In this document: positions 10,053 through 25,000 of the stretch, piece after piece | Layout of the letters: every line of letters begins with the position of its first letter | Numbering within the stretch: position 1 is the stretch's first letter | Assembly: GCF_954871325.1 (NCBI RefSeq) | Contig: NC_088778.1 | Span: forward strand, 17,883,666 to 17,947,665 | DNA length: 64,000 bases | Source of the DNA: Gordionus sp. m RMFG-2023 | Lineage: Eukaryota > Nematomorpha > Gordioida > Chordodea > Parachordodidae | Reading direction: 5' to 3' | The notes under the pieces: model-generated | What the model was told of the DNA's origin: nothing | Databases searched by the model: none | What the model saw: the letters and a program-made list of their open reading frames with translations, nothing else | Program-made: the position numbers and the translations under genes

Positions 10053-13000
10053 CTATATCTTATAAAACGTTAACAATATAATAAAGTATATCTTTTAAGC
10101 TTACATATGTTCTTCAAATGGCGTAAAGTAAGAACGATGGATCTCAGTTTTAACCTTTTGGCGCAAAAATTTGTATTGCTGGTATATTTGAAGAGTGTTA
10201 CCCAATAAACATTGTTGTTGATAAAGTGGATTAATTAATAATTCGAATGGTAAACGCCCCAAAGAATTAAGAGGGGTAGGTATTCCCAATAAACATGATA
10301 TATATGGTGCAATATCAACTTGTTCAATGTTTATTGTTTGTTTAGGATAAATAAAATCTATAATTATATATTTTTTTAAAAAGAATATTATTAACTATTA
10401 AATAATAAAGCTTAATGATCCTTAATATTTTTCTAAATATATCAATTATAAGCAGACTTAATTCTTAAAAGATTAAAAATCAAGGTTCAAATTAGAGATC
10501 TGCCGGGCAGAACCTAGGTAATTTTTTTAAATATATATAAATTTTAATGTTGAATTTTTAATGTAAATAAAAATATTTAATTTTATTTATAGAAACTAGA
10601 CGCCATATGACATATATCTTTTATTTTGGGTATAATAATTTTTAAAAAATTAATTTCTATATTTAAATAAATTAGAGCCGGGACAGCAAATTTTTTCTAA
10701 AAAATTTAGGGCCAAGTTGGGCCTGAAAAATTAGACCCGATGCAGATCACTAGTGCAAACCCAATGTAAATTTTAATCTGTTGCTGATATAGGTTAATAA
10801 TCAGTTAGAAAATAAGAATCAATTGATATCTAATGATTTTTTTAAAAATGATTTAAACTAATTTTTCGGTTTACATTAAATTCTAAATAAAAAATCAAAT
10901 ATAATAAATATTGTAAACGCAAATGCAAACTTCAGAAATAAACACCTGAGTTGTAATGGTTGTTAAAGAAGTTTATACAATTGACTTGACTGTAAAGGAA
11001 GCATAATGGGTATTAAAAAGTAGTTACAAACCTAGTTCTTAACGAGATGTATTTGATTAGGAATATGGGTAAAAGGGGTTATCTATTGAATTGGACATAA
11101 GCATTTGAATTGGAAAAAACTAGGGACGATTTAGATAAAAAAAACCATAAGCTAAAAATGAAAATAATTTAGAGGCAAAGAGAAGTGTATAGGAATAACA
11201 ATTAAACTCAAATAAAATGAAGTGTTTATTCGTTTTTTTAATAGAGGAAGCAATAAGGTTAAGGTATTAAGGATCAAGTTTCGGGGAATATGTAGAAAGC
11301 GGTGCATGCAAAGGATATGGTAAATTCACTAGAGGTTAAGTGTTCGTAGAATGTTTACAGACATTCACTTGTAAATAAAATAAAAATCGAAAAAATTAGG
11401 AGAGCATGAGTAATTAAAGATCGAGAAGCTAGCGTTATCAAAAAAAGATGAAGCATTGAACAGAAGATCATAAAGGAATTCATAATAAAAACAGTTAAAG
11501 ATAATATTGTGCAACTTATACTTTCAATTGAAAAATTGGAGATCGCTTTTATTCCAGCTCCCCAAGTAATGAACGGTGTATAAGTTTCATGGGGCGTTCC
11601 AGCACCATGACTACCCCAATCAGTCATGCCATGATCAGATGTAAATACGTAACAGGTTTTATTATCCGATGCATAAAACTTTTCGATCACCAGAATAATA
11701 TCGCGCAGGCCCTTATCCATTTTTTCCAATGTTTCTATATATTTTCTTTATTCAATCAGATAAATCATAAAATGTAATTTTTTAAATATTATAATTTCAT
11801 TAAATTTTCAGTAAAGAGGCCTGCAATGAGTGGGTTTTAACCAGGGTTGCCAGATTTTTCCAAGTTTTAAAATCGAATAATTAAATTTTTTAGTAGCCAT
11901 ATTAATCGCAGTCATTTTAAATTTAATTATTTTCAGATTTCATATAAAAAATAGCTGCCAATATTTTTGAGGCGGGTAACTATTCGAAAACATCAATTAC
12001 CATAAAAAAAAAATAATATTACAATAGTAGCACATCAATTTTTATTAAAAAAAAATCAAATGATAAAAAAAATATGTTGTTTTCCTTTATAAATGCATTC
12101 GCAATATATTTATTGTTTCGCGGTAATGCGCTCGCGATAATGACTCAGCGCAAACATATTTGCGATAAAAAATTAGCTGTAAAGTGTTCGCGTAAAATGT
12201 AATCGCTCTAATAAATTCGAGGTTAAGGTTTCGTGGAAATAAATTTGCGATAATGGCTTCGCGAAATTGTTTTCGCTATAAATGTTTCGCGGAAAAAAAT
12301 TCGCATGGTTTGGTGATTTTACCTTGGCTATAAAAACGACATTCACGATAAAAGTTTTGCGGATAATTTCCTTCAAATCCTCTAAAATATGTCTCATATC
12401 ACAGGACATAATATTTAAAAATATTTTTGAGGGTTTTGCTCTTCTTGATTTTGTGTTTTGGGCTATTTTTGAATCAGGAAAAAGAAATGAGAAATAAATT
12501 TGCAGTAATCTGTATATAAATAACTAGGCGATTTTAAAGTGTAATAAATGAATGTCGCTTTTGGATATCGAATATACAATATTATCAATATTAATTATTT
12601 TAAAGTATGATTTAATATTTTTTAATAGTTTGTAAACGAACGCGTTGATTTTAAACGCGTTTGCGTTTTGGAAAAAAAATGATGAACTTCTTTTATTTTT
12701 GGAAATTTTAATCAAGGATTTTATATTTAAACTGTTGAACACAAATTGAAGTAGAAATTTATATATTGTAAAATAATTAACTTTTACAATACCTGGGATT
12801 TTATATTTTTATTTACAATAATAAAATGCTATAAATAATGATTATTGAATTAATAGAATCCGCAAATATTATAATATAAATATTAAAATTGTATCAAATA
12901 TGCATTTGCAAAATGTTTGTTATTTAATAAATTTTAATTTAATAAATTATTTTATAAGACATTACTTTGCTATTACCAATTTAATAAAATATTATCATCT

Positions 13001-16000
13001 GTAGCATTATTTATCAAAAACTTACTTTATTTTTAAAGAGTTCACGAAATTATGCTGTAAGAAATTAATGAATATTTAATAAATTATAGTGATAATAATA
13101 ATAAAAAATAAAAAGCTGATAAATTTAAACAACAAACTCTTTCTAATATGAAAAAAAATACATCAAACGTGATGCAGTCACAGATGATGCAATTTTAAAT
13201 TTAATAGAAGAACTAGAGCCATTTAATATAGTTAAAAACCCTGCCTTTTAATATGATTACTACTTTACAACCAAATAAAAAGGTTATGTCACGCCCGACC
13301 CTTGTATCAAAAATATCTAAAGATTATAACATCATGCTAGATAAAATAATCTTGTTTAGCCAAACAAACAATTCGTATCACAGCAAATTTATGGTCATCA
13401 TATCATCGGTATTTTTTACATACTTTGAATATATCAATTTGTTAAAATATATTATAAGTTTATTTTTAGGCATGAATGTCCACTGGTGGATGCAGTCACA
13501 TAAGAAAGAATATCGGCATGTTTAGCTTGCCACGGCTAGAAACAATTTCAAACCTTCTCAAGAAATTTAACATAATAAGGTAACATTATGTGTCATAGAT
13601 AATGCAAGAAATTTAACTCTTTAGGTAAAAATAAATAGTCTATTTTAATTTTATGTTTTTTTAAAAAAAAAATATTTGAGAAAATATCTGAAAATTAATT
13701 TGTATCATTCTCATTAAATGATTTGAAAATCAAAATAGAGATGAAAACTTTATTTATCTGCCCAAACATAACTCTTGTGCTTGCCACATCTTAATTTAGT
13801 GACAAGTGTTGATACTGAAAAAGCATTAGAAAATTTATCTTTTAAAAACATATTAAAAAATCCATTTGATAAGTGCAAAAATTTATCGAATAAAAAAAAT
13901 CAATCTACATTTTTTGTTGTTGATTTAAAAAAAAATTTCTCAAGGTTGCTTTAAGATCTGTGATTATAAGATGGAATTCTTATTATAATTCTTTGAAATT
14001 GATACTCATTAGTAAAAGAAAATTCTAATTTGTTTGACAAAGTGTGTGACATGGGAGGATTAGCCAAGCTTTTAAGCAATGACAAAATTTTTTGGAAGAA
14101 ATATTATAAATTTTTTAAATATTAAAATATCATGGAAAACTTATATATTAAAATTTAAAATGTAATTAATAATTATTTTTAATATAATTATATTAAAGTA
14201 TTTAATTATTTATTATGAGATAAAAGAAAAAAAAGTATATTCCTTTATTATTGAATATATATAATAATTTAATTTTTTATATCATAAGAAAATGAATCTC
14301 ACTTCAATTAATAGAAATATTTACCTAAGCATTTGCATTATTGATCTGTATCGGGCCTTTCAAATCCGGCCCGAAATTTATTTTAAAAAATTTGTATTTT
14401 TCAAAAAGTTTTGCCGGTTTGAACCCGAAATTTTTTTAAAAAAATTTACCGGCCTGGCCCGTCCCTAATTTATTTAAATATAGAAATTAATTTTTATAAT
14501 TACTCAAAATAAATGATATATGTTATATTTCAACATAAAATTGATAAATTTAGATGGTAAGCGGAAAATAATTCCCGGAAAAAAAACCGCAAATAAATCC
14601 CCGAAAATAATTCCCCTGGAAAATAATTCCTCAGAAAAAATATCCCCTGGAAAATAATTTTCCGGAAAATAAATCATAGGAAAATAATTACCCGGAAAAA
14701 AATCCCATAGAAAATTTCCCCGGAAATAAATTCCCCATTTTTTAAATTAAATATAGGGGAAAATAAATCCCGAATAATTTTTTAAAAATTTTCAAAAATA
14801 ACCATGCCGCTAAAATAATGAAAATATCTAAAAAAAATTATATTCAGTATTTTCTGAAAGTCGAGTATTTATTCTCGACGCTTGTGGATTTTTTGAGCAT
14901 TATTTCTGTTTTAATTCTAGGCGATAAAGGGAAATCTTAAAATATGAGAATTGATAAATCGGTTGTTAGCTTTGATACTTTATAATTTAGTATCTTGGAA
15001 AGAAAACATGATATTTTATAGAAATAGATGAAAATTATTTAAAATTGAAAAAAAAAATGAAAACAAATTTTTTCCTAAAAAGAGGGAGATTATTTCCATA
15101 ATCTGCTTTTTATCTAGATTTTAATAGATATTATGAAAACAGATCATTTAACCACATTATAGTTAACATGAAGAGGGGGGGGGGATATTTTAAACCCACA
15201 TGTTACTAAGGTCAAAAAAAAGTATATAACATTAAATATGAAAATTAGAACACTATTCAGTTCCGTATACGTTTATATCAGTCTGAATCCCAGACAAAAA
15301 TAACAAAATGGAAATTTTTTATGTTAAAACAATACAATTGATTTTAAAAATTGTATCTGATTTTAAATTTTCAAAAAAGTATTTATATTACAAGGAAAAA
15401 ATAATCGAAGACCTTAATCCAAAGACTACTTTCAAATAAATAAACGTCACCAAAAATATACTATTTATTCTAAAAAATATTCATATTTATTTTTATAAAT
15501 ATTATCATTTATTTAATTCATTTAAAAAAACACAGGGGAGACTAAAATAATCTTAATAGAAACTTATTTTATTTTAAAAATTTTCAACTCTGGAAATGTT
15601 ATTACAAAATCCTTGTTTTTTCCTTGATATTATTATTATTTATATTTTATAACGTTGAAAGTAAAGTTATATTCAAATAAATTTATATATTTGGGTGGTA
15701 CATTGTTTGTAATTTCGAATCAAACGATTTTCATTTTGTTATTTTAATACTTTTTATAAAATTTACTTTTACCATTTTATATATTTTTGATAATACATTT
15801 TTTATGCTTGTCTTATAATCACTATATTCACAGGGCCATAGCCAGGAATTTTCACTTAGGGGGGCCAAGTGCTTACTTGGGGGGGGGGCACTATTTTTTT
15901 AAAATCAAACAAATAATTACGCATTCATAGAAATTTTTTCCTATTTTTATTAAAAATTTAATAACAAAATAATACTATAATATGAATATACAAAACAAAA

Positions 16001-19000
16001 TAATACTATAATATGCATATACAAAACAAAATATTACTTTAATAGAATACAACGATTTTTATTTTTAAATTTTAATATAAATGAACTAAAAGATAAATTC
16101 AGCGTTATTCTTTTTTTATACGCCATTAATACTAAATTTTGTTTACGTTTATCCTTCATAGACTCTCTACTGCTCGATAAATAATGTAGAGAACGAGGCC
16201 TCACAAGAAGCCGTTTATTGCTGCTGAGTAGCATTTATATAATTCTTTAAATGCATGATTATATTTTTTTTATACATGATATGTAAGATATTTTCAAAAT
16301 TATATTTTCTTTAGCTTCCGAAGCTAGCAATCCTTTTGCTATCTTCATTTCATGATGCAGTGTTTCCAATGGGGCCATTTTATCTGATAAAAAATAATCA
16401 GGGTCAAGGGGGGGGGCAATGTATTAAAAGATGAAAAAAGATTAAAATCATCTTCTGTAAATCGGTCTAATCAGTTTCTGAAATTTCTGATGTAGTATTA
16501 CTAGTAGTTTGTAGAAGTGATGTTGCTTGACATTTGTTTAACTTTAACTTAAAATAAGAGTTAATAACTGATTGTTTCTTCATAATTTTAAAATAAACGC
16601 TGTAAAATAAAATAACTGGTTATATATTATAATATAAATGTGATACCTATAGAGAATGTTATACACAACAAAAAAAAATGGAAAAAAAAATGAATGAATG
16701 ATAATTTAATATTGGGTAAAAATAAAAATAAAACTGGATAGAAAAAAATTTACAAACTAGACATGTTTGTAGAATAAATATTCAAAATTTATTTTAAAAA
16801 TATAAAAATAATCAATTCTAAATAGACATGTTTTTTGAATATTTTTGAATAAATATTCAAAATTTATATTAAAAATATAAAAATAATCAATTCTAAAAAA
16901 AATTTTCAAATTGGGGGGGGGGGGGCAGAAATTTTTTTTCTGGGGGCCAGGTTTGGGGGCCAAAAAATTTTATTTTTTTTGGGGGGGGGGCGGGCAACCC
17001 CGTGGCTACGGCCCTGTATATTCATGCGGGTTTATAGGATGAATATGAGGCATATTTTCACTGTAATATTTCAAAATATCTGGGCTTTTAAAATTTATAG
17101 ATTTATGATAATTGTAGGAATAGTCATGAAAAATTTTATGAACATGCTATAAACACTATGAAAAAAAAGGTTCTGTAAAAAATACTTGCCAAATATACGC
17201 AGAAGAAAGTCTAAATTGTCTCCCGAATCCAGAAAAAGACTTCCGAATGAAGATAGTATCAAGCGTACACTTAGAAATCATAAAATAAAAAGGTTTTCTC
17301 CTATTCTGACTACTTTGGAAGAATTAAGCATTTCAAGTTAAATCATATTTAAGTCTATAAATAACTTATAATTTTTTTGAAACTATCCTTTAATATTAGA
17401 GGATTGGGCTACAACGGGATCTCCCACGAACGAGAGATTTCTTTTGCATGATAATGGCGGAGATACAGATGAACGAATAATTATATTTGCTACCAATTAT
17501 ATGCTCAAGATGTTAGCCGAAATCAAGTTTTGGTATAAAGACGGGAATTTCAAATTGGCACCTCATTTCTTTTTGCAACTAAATGTAATTAGAATACCTT
17601 TATATTTGTTAAAGCGGCATATTTTTGCTAAAAGAAAAAAATATCGAACGTATGAAGAAGTCGATTTACAACAATATACTCGAAAATGATTCCTAAAAAT
17701 ATCAGGAAAAGGAAAATCAGAAATTTAAAAAATATCAAGATCCACCGGTCAAAAAATTTTAAAATTAAGGTTTTTACATAGACATTAATTATATTATATA
17801 ATTAAATCATTAAAAGAAACCTAGAGTATTTTCAACGGCATTGATTGCGGCCTTTTTAAAATCCATATAAATTGTGGTAGGATCTTTTACTAAATTACGT
17901 TCTTGGGAAAATAATGCAGCTGGTATGTTTATTCTTAAATTATTGAAATATGGTAACTGAAGTCGTACAATCGTGAAAGAATAACTGCAATGTATACGAT
18001 GCACAACCATAACATTGTATAGGATTATAAATAGATTCAGATTTTAGAATCCTCCAGGCTGCTTTCATGTTAGCGGCATTATTAGTATTAAAGAATATAC
18101 TCTTACCGGATTCAATTAATGAATTACATTTTAAAATTCCTGAGCAATATAATCTGCCGTATGGCGATTTTCCTCAGTATTTAAAAATTTGTAGAATACT
18201 GAAACAAGGCGTCATCAACATAAAATTATCGTTTCTGATATTGCTCCAGCTAGAGGTCTGCATTGGGCGGGTTTTTGGAAAAAAAAATCTAAAGAAAAAA
18301 AAATTAAAAATATATTTAAAACTGGAAAAAAACGATATAAATACATGTGATCACAATGTTGCTTATCTCCAATATCAAGAAGAGCATCTCACTAGTCGTG
18401 AATTCAATGAAGTATATGGAATAATACAAGAATTAGACATTTTACAAGGTTGTGATGACCAAAATATTGTAAGTGATATAATTAATTTCAGAAGCAAAAT
18501 CAGCATGTTTAATAGCAAATTATGTGGAAAACAGTAATTTCCACAAGAAACAATCAATTCCGACCTCAAGTTAATAGATTAAACTTTGCCATCATGCCCA
18601 TTAAGACACTAACTCCTAGTTCTTCTAAAGAAATAGTTCGATTTGGGTTAAAATTCTTTCGAAAATAGAAATCGAAAGATTTCGACATCAGGAAAATTGA
18701 TTAAAAAATATTAAAGAAAATGATAATATTGATGAGTCAGAACAAGACTCTGCTACAGAGAGTTAAACGTTAGTTATTGAATGAAAATGAATTTAAAAAA
18801 ATAATATTATAGATTCATTTTATTATTATATTTAAAATAAAGTTAATATTGACTTAAAAAAACATATATTTGAATTTGACCTGTCAAATATCGGTCAATT
18901 GACCGAAACGTATTTGACAGGTCAAATGCACAACCCTGATTAATACCCTTTAATTTGATTGGGGAAAGGGGTAAAATCAGATTTTCATCCACGTCGATGT

Positions 19001-22000
19001 TATATTCTTTGATGCAAATCAAATCCAACATGTTTTCAATATGTTTTTTTCTTCATTCATTTCTTCAGACGTCAACATCCTCATTTGTCGGAACTTTGGT
19101 ATTAAAAATGTTAAACTCCACTTAAAAAAACGATTGGTACAATAAAAAAAGAAATATTGTTATAGTTCTTAAACGATTATTTTTTTAGTTTGTTTTTGAA
19201 CAAAAATTTTTAATTCCCTTAACCCGCCAGCCCATTTTCGAAAAATTTTTCACCCGCCCACTTAGATGAGCGGGCGTGGGCGAGCGGGCCGAAATACCTC
19301 CCAATGCAGACCTCTGGCTCCACCCATCTGATACAATTGATAAGTGAGGAGTTTATCTATTATATCTGCAACTCTCGCTTCCATATCTCCTGACGCTTTG
19401 TCTAGAAGATATCCAGCCAGCTGCCTTCGCCAGAGTAAAGCGTAAATAGGACGTGTTTTTTTAAAGAATTCATGGATGTAAGGGATTTTCAGTGATGTGG
19501 AAAGGTAAATTTCACATATACAGCCTTTGCAAACAATTTATCAAGCTCATTTTTTTCATGAAATCAAATTTTCTTAAGTCACAAGACAAAATATTGTCAA
19601 TTTGATAATCATTCTCACTAATTTCATCCAATTCTTCGTTAGAGCTAAATGTATTAAAAATTACATTTATGTGATTTTTTGTAGAGGTTGATATTTTGGA
19701 ATTTGAATAAATTTTTCCTTAATTATGACAGGGAACATAGTACAGCTGCTTAATAAATGCTTGACCAACGTGGGTAATATAGGACATCTTGCAAAACCTG
19801 CATACCGCTCTAACTCATACGCGTACGCAGGAATTTGGTCTGGGGGGGGATAATAAAATTTTTTAAGAAATATTATTGTTTTTTAAAAATATCAAGCATA
19901 AATTTATTAGGACTAATAACTAATTCTAATACACAATTTTAAATTAATGTGAATTATAAAAAAAATTATATGTAAAGAATCACTTAAATGACCCAAAATA
20001 GAAATTTGAATTTTTTGAGCTTTAAAATTTATATATAAAGTATAAAAAATTTAAATGTTAGAAATATAAATTACATACACAAAAAGCTTAGGAAATAATT
20101 GTATTTTGTATGTTATATATTCACAATGTAAAATCCAATCTTCGTTGGGATTGAGCTAATTTTTAAATTATCTCATCCTTGCTTGTTGTCAAATGCCTAT
20201 GAATATTCAAAAGATCCAAACCTTTCAATCTACTTCCAAAAGTTGTATTTCTTGGTATGTTTTTCAGAGACCTGCAGGCCCGGCCCCCGAGCCGGACCGT
20301 ATGGCCGGGCCCGAAATTTAAAAAAAAACACCCGGGCTGAGCCTGAATTTTTAAAAAAAACATCTAGGCCGGGCCTGAAAATTTTTTTTAAAAAATATCC
20401 GGGCCGGACTGTATATTTTAAAACAGCCTATATTTGAAATCATTATTATTAGCTATAAAAAAAATAAATATAATTTATTTAATAAAAAAATCCGGATCGG
20501 GTCTGAAAATTTTATTTTAAAAAAGGCCGGGCCGGGCCTAAAAATTGAGCTTAGCCGTAAAAATCTTTAAAAAAATCCGGGTCGTGCCCTGAAAATGGTA
20601 CCTCTGCAGGGCTCTGTTATTCTTCTTAAAAAAGAGAATGTTCTCTCATTAGTTTACTATTGGGAAGAGTTGCTAATATATATAAACCCTTTTAATACAT
20701 TGGGAATATAATCTAAAATGTGTTTGAAATAATGCAGAGCATCCATAGCATTTTTTGGGACTGTATCAACCATAGTTAATCTTATAAACATAGTTATTCA
20801 GCTAATAAGGCATCATAAGATACTTTAACATCTTCATGATAAAAATCCAACAAAAATTTTTATCTATCACCATCTGAAAAAGGTTGGGAAGGCATTTATG
20901 GAAATAATATTTGCAGATTGGTAAGTGCTGCATAATGAATTAAAAACCATTCATTTATTTGGTTTATAAATGTATTTGTATCTAAGATATACTCTTCTAC
21001 TGATCCTATATTAATGTTTTAACTATGAGCTTGCCTTGCTGCAAGTCGAGTGAGACAAATATTAAACATGTATAGCTCTGCTTTTGACTTAACAATAACA
21101 TATAAAACATGAAATTCTTCATAAACATTAGCCCTAATTTCCTTGAATTCTAATAAAATGCTCTCTGCTATTCTCATCTTCTTAATCAAGTCATCATGTT
21201 TTTGAAAAGTAATACATAAAATAGTTGTACATTATAATGAGAAAAAAAATTTGGAATAAGCATTGAATCCAATAATTTTCTTGCTTCTAAGGAAAAATTT
21301 CTTTCAGGCCATTATGATATGTCAGTAAATAGCAAATAATCGGCTCTTCTAACTCCATAAAAGCTGTTATTGCTTGATGGCGGAGACTCTATCTCGTAGG
21401 ACAAGGTTGCAATTTCTTTCTCCCTGTTGGACAATTTAAGAATAATTATTATTTGACTAGAAATTTAATAATGGTAGATAAATATTACGCCACTAAAAAT
21501 TTGAAAATAATAAGATAATATTAAGCCGGAAAACTTGAAATCGAAATTAATTGATAAACTTAGTTATGAATGTGATAATAAATGTAATTAAATATATATT
21601 TAATATGAGATAGGAATAAATATTAACAAATATAAATTAATATGTACTGTGTAAATTTAATTCAAAACATTTCCATATTTATTAATTTATTTGAAAATAA
21701 AATTATTTGACTTGTAAAAAGTTGTTAAAATAACATATTTATATATTCTTATCAATTTTTACAATTTAAAATTTTTATTTACAAACGAATTAAAAAATAT
21801 GGAAATGTTTAAACTAAATCTGCACAACACTATAAACAAAAATATTTTTGAAAAATATATTCGGCATCTGCATTTTTTGGCTTGGGGGGGGGGGGGAGAT
21901 TTGTCCCCATGTCCCCCCCCCCGGTACGCCAATGCTCTAACTCATTTACTCATCGCGTACTTTTTGAAAATGTTTCCAAATTTGATGCTTTGGTTTGACC

Positions 22001-25000
22001 ATAATCACTAACATATTAAAATTTAACTATAAAAGATTATGATTAATGTAAAAATCAATCTTAATTATCGACCAATTATTTCAATAATTTGTCTTAATAT
22101 TATATAAAATAAAATATAATATGTAACTTTTTACCAGAATTGAATAATATTTTGTAAATCTGACCAGAACAACTAAAAATAAAATTAATTTATAAATTCA
22201 AATGTAACTAAAGTAAAATAAATGAGAATTAATGTAATTTATACTCGGCATATAAATTTATTAAAAAATAAACCGTGACTTAGCAAAATTATTATATTTC
22301 ATTTTAAAAAAAATTCTTTTGTTTTCGATTTCTTCATGATACAAATATATTTTAAATAAATAATTATCTTATAATTATGGACCAATTATTTTAATAATTT
22401 GTCTTATTATTATATAAATAAAATATAATATATAACTTTTACCAAATTGAATAAATTATTTTATCTGACCAGAACAACTAAAAAGAAATTAATTTATAAA
22501 TTCAAATGCATCAAAAGTAAAATAAATGAGAATTAATATAATCTACACTCGGCTAAATATTAAATTAAATTTATTAAAAAATAAACCGTGACAGCTAAAT
22601 TATTATATTTATTTATTTTAGTAATAAAAAAAATCTTTTGTTTTCGATTCCTTCAGGATACAAATATATTTTTAAATAAATTGTAACCTAATAAGATTGA
22701 TAAACATGTTTGATGCATACTAGTTAATTATATCAAAATATTTATTCGTCAATAATATTTTAAAGTAATTGATCGGTCAAATACTCCTCCGGTCAATTAA
22801 CCGACATGCCAACCCTGCTTCAAACTAAAATTAACGATATATCTTATTGTCTGAAAAGTATTAATTTCAGAAATTAGTTAAATCAAAAAAAGAAATCTTT
22901 AACGTTTTTTGGATAAATTTATTTGTAAAAGAGAATATTAAAGACAATTTAGATATAAAAAAACTTAATAAATCCGGATTGTTTTATAAAAGAATTTTAT
23001 AAACATTTGATAATTAAAATAATAGATAAAATATTCAATGAATTTTCCGTTCGATACATTAAAAATATTAAATTTGAATTGTTAGATATTAGTATATTCC
23101 AAACATTTAATCAAAATTTCCCAAAAAATTTATTAGCCAATTTAAATGAAACGTATTCTCAAATTTATGATTTACCCAAGCTGGAAACAAAATCAAATGT
23201 AATGTTTCGGTACGATGAATTTAGAAAAATAAGAATATCAATAAAATACTTAAATTATTAATATGTCGTTTTGATGATGGTTTAAAGCGTTTTTTAAATT
23301 ATGCGAATTCATCTTAACTTTACCTCCAACCTCCAAGTACAGAACGGGGGGTTTTCCAAAGATCCAAACCGAAACGAATATCGGTTCGGGTTCAGGTTCG
23401 GATAAAAATAACGGTTCAAGGTTCAGGTTTAGTTTGTAAAAAATTAAAATATCGGTTCGGTTCGACCCTCTAAGAACCGGTTTGAAAACTTTTGTATCCA
23501 AACCTACATTCGAATTATGTATAGTGAAAATATTTTTTTTATTTTATCATTAATTTATAAACACATGTATAAAACCATCATTTTTATTAATTGCACATTA
23601 TAAAATATTTAATTTATAAATATAAAAATATATATCAATGGTTAATTTTAATATGAACAATATTTTACTTTTTTTTACTTAAATTTTTTTATTTAGCCGC
23701 ACAATTAATATATTTTCAAAATTCGTCTCACTCAAATTACATATATAAGGAGATAGTATAAATTTAATTGTTGAAAAACATCTTTCCATACTAACTTGGG
23801 TAGCCGGCACTGCTAATATGATATCAGATTTGATGTGTCATTTATAATAATATTTTGGATTTAATTTTTCTCTAAGCATTATAATTTATAAGCTTAAAAT
23901 ATTTAAAATAATGTTGCAAAATGACAATATACTAAAGTTTATAAAAATTATGACCGACACTTATCAACCAAATGTGATTGATGATAATCTTTAAAATAAT
24001 TTGAATGTAATTGAAATTTTTTCAATATACTAATAATAACTTTAGTTTTATAAGCATAAAATCATGATGCTCGAACCGGTTCAGAGACATTTTAGCGGTT
24101 TGGTTCAGGTTCGGCTAGAATTTTTTTAGATGTTTAGGTTCGGTTCGATAAGAAATACCGGTTATCCCTGGTTTTCATCTTTAATTTCTTATTGTAGACA
24201 TAGGATAAGTCAAAATCGATTACCAAATCTATATTTGTTTCTATTAAAAAAAATTATTAAAAATTTAAAATCTAGCAATAACTTTTATAATTCAGTACTT
24301 GATCATTTTACTCAAAAACAAAGACAAATCCCACTTATTTATAAATCTTAATTTTTTTATGGTTTGGCTAATATAACAATAATTTTCGATTGCTTCACTA
24401 GTAGTAAACTTGACGTTTCGGTTATATATACATCATTAAACTGCAATTTTGAGGGCGATTCCAAATTTATATAAATTTATGTATTTTTTAAAAAATTTTA
24501 CAAATATTTTTAATCAATTTTATAAAATTTTTAGTAAATATCAGAGACCTACAGAGGTACCATTCGCAAGCGGCTTAGATTTTTTTTCAAAAATTTTTTT
24601 CGACCTGGGCCTGGTTTTATATTTTCAGGTTCGACCCGGATATTTTTTAAATATTTCTTTTTAATTTTTATATCTAATAATATCGATTTTAAATATTTGG
24701 TTTTAATAAGGCCTGGCCTGAGTATTTATTTAAAAAAATTTTATTCTAGACCCAGCCCAAAATTTTTAAAAAATTTCAGGCCCATATTTAAAAAAATACG
24801 GGCAGAGGTTTCTCGTAAATATTTTATATCATTTAATTATTAGGATACTCATTAATCTAATTACAATCTTTGCTAACTGGAAGTTTTAATCAACAATATA
24901 ATTTTTTTACATTCGAGATTTTGGAAAATATTTTTATGAACAAATTGTTTTTTATTTACATTTTCGTGATTTTGGCCAAATATTATATATATTTTTTTTT

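Larger units (their letters stand above)
18011..19780 (-). mobile_element. hAT transposase relic, minus strand, split by insertion
   Basis: Read on the minus strand from 19780 downwards, a hAT N-terminal region is visible: [16 protein letters not shown], then [20 protein letters not shown], then [20 protein letters not shown] and YQMGGA (DGWS in relatives). It resumes beyond an insertion at 18250 with ISETII and [13 protein letters not shown]. Frame breaks are frequent. The split is explained by the element at 18251-19316. Confidence 0.7.

Noticed and set aside
12173-12497. Open frames on both strands over the TTCGCG array
   Set aside because: Frames on opposite strands over a short-period repeat are repeat artefacts without domain content.
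18067-18537. 156-codon plus-strand frame
   Set aside because: It crosses the border of a transposon insertion at 18251 and runs antisense to the hAT coding strand.
19318-19500. Minus-strand [20 protein letters not shown], first suspected to be a host exon
   Set aside because: Together with neighbouring blocks it matches the N-terminal region of hAT transposases and continues beyond an insertion in the same way.
20163-20437. Frames on both strands rich in Gly/Pro/Arg
   Set aside because: They read through the GC-rich blocks of a CAGAGACC MITE.
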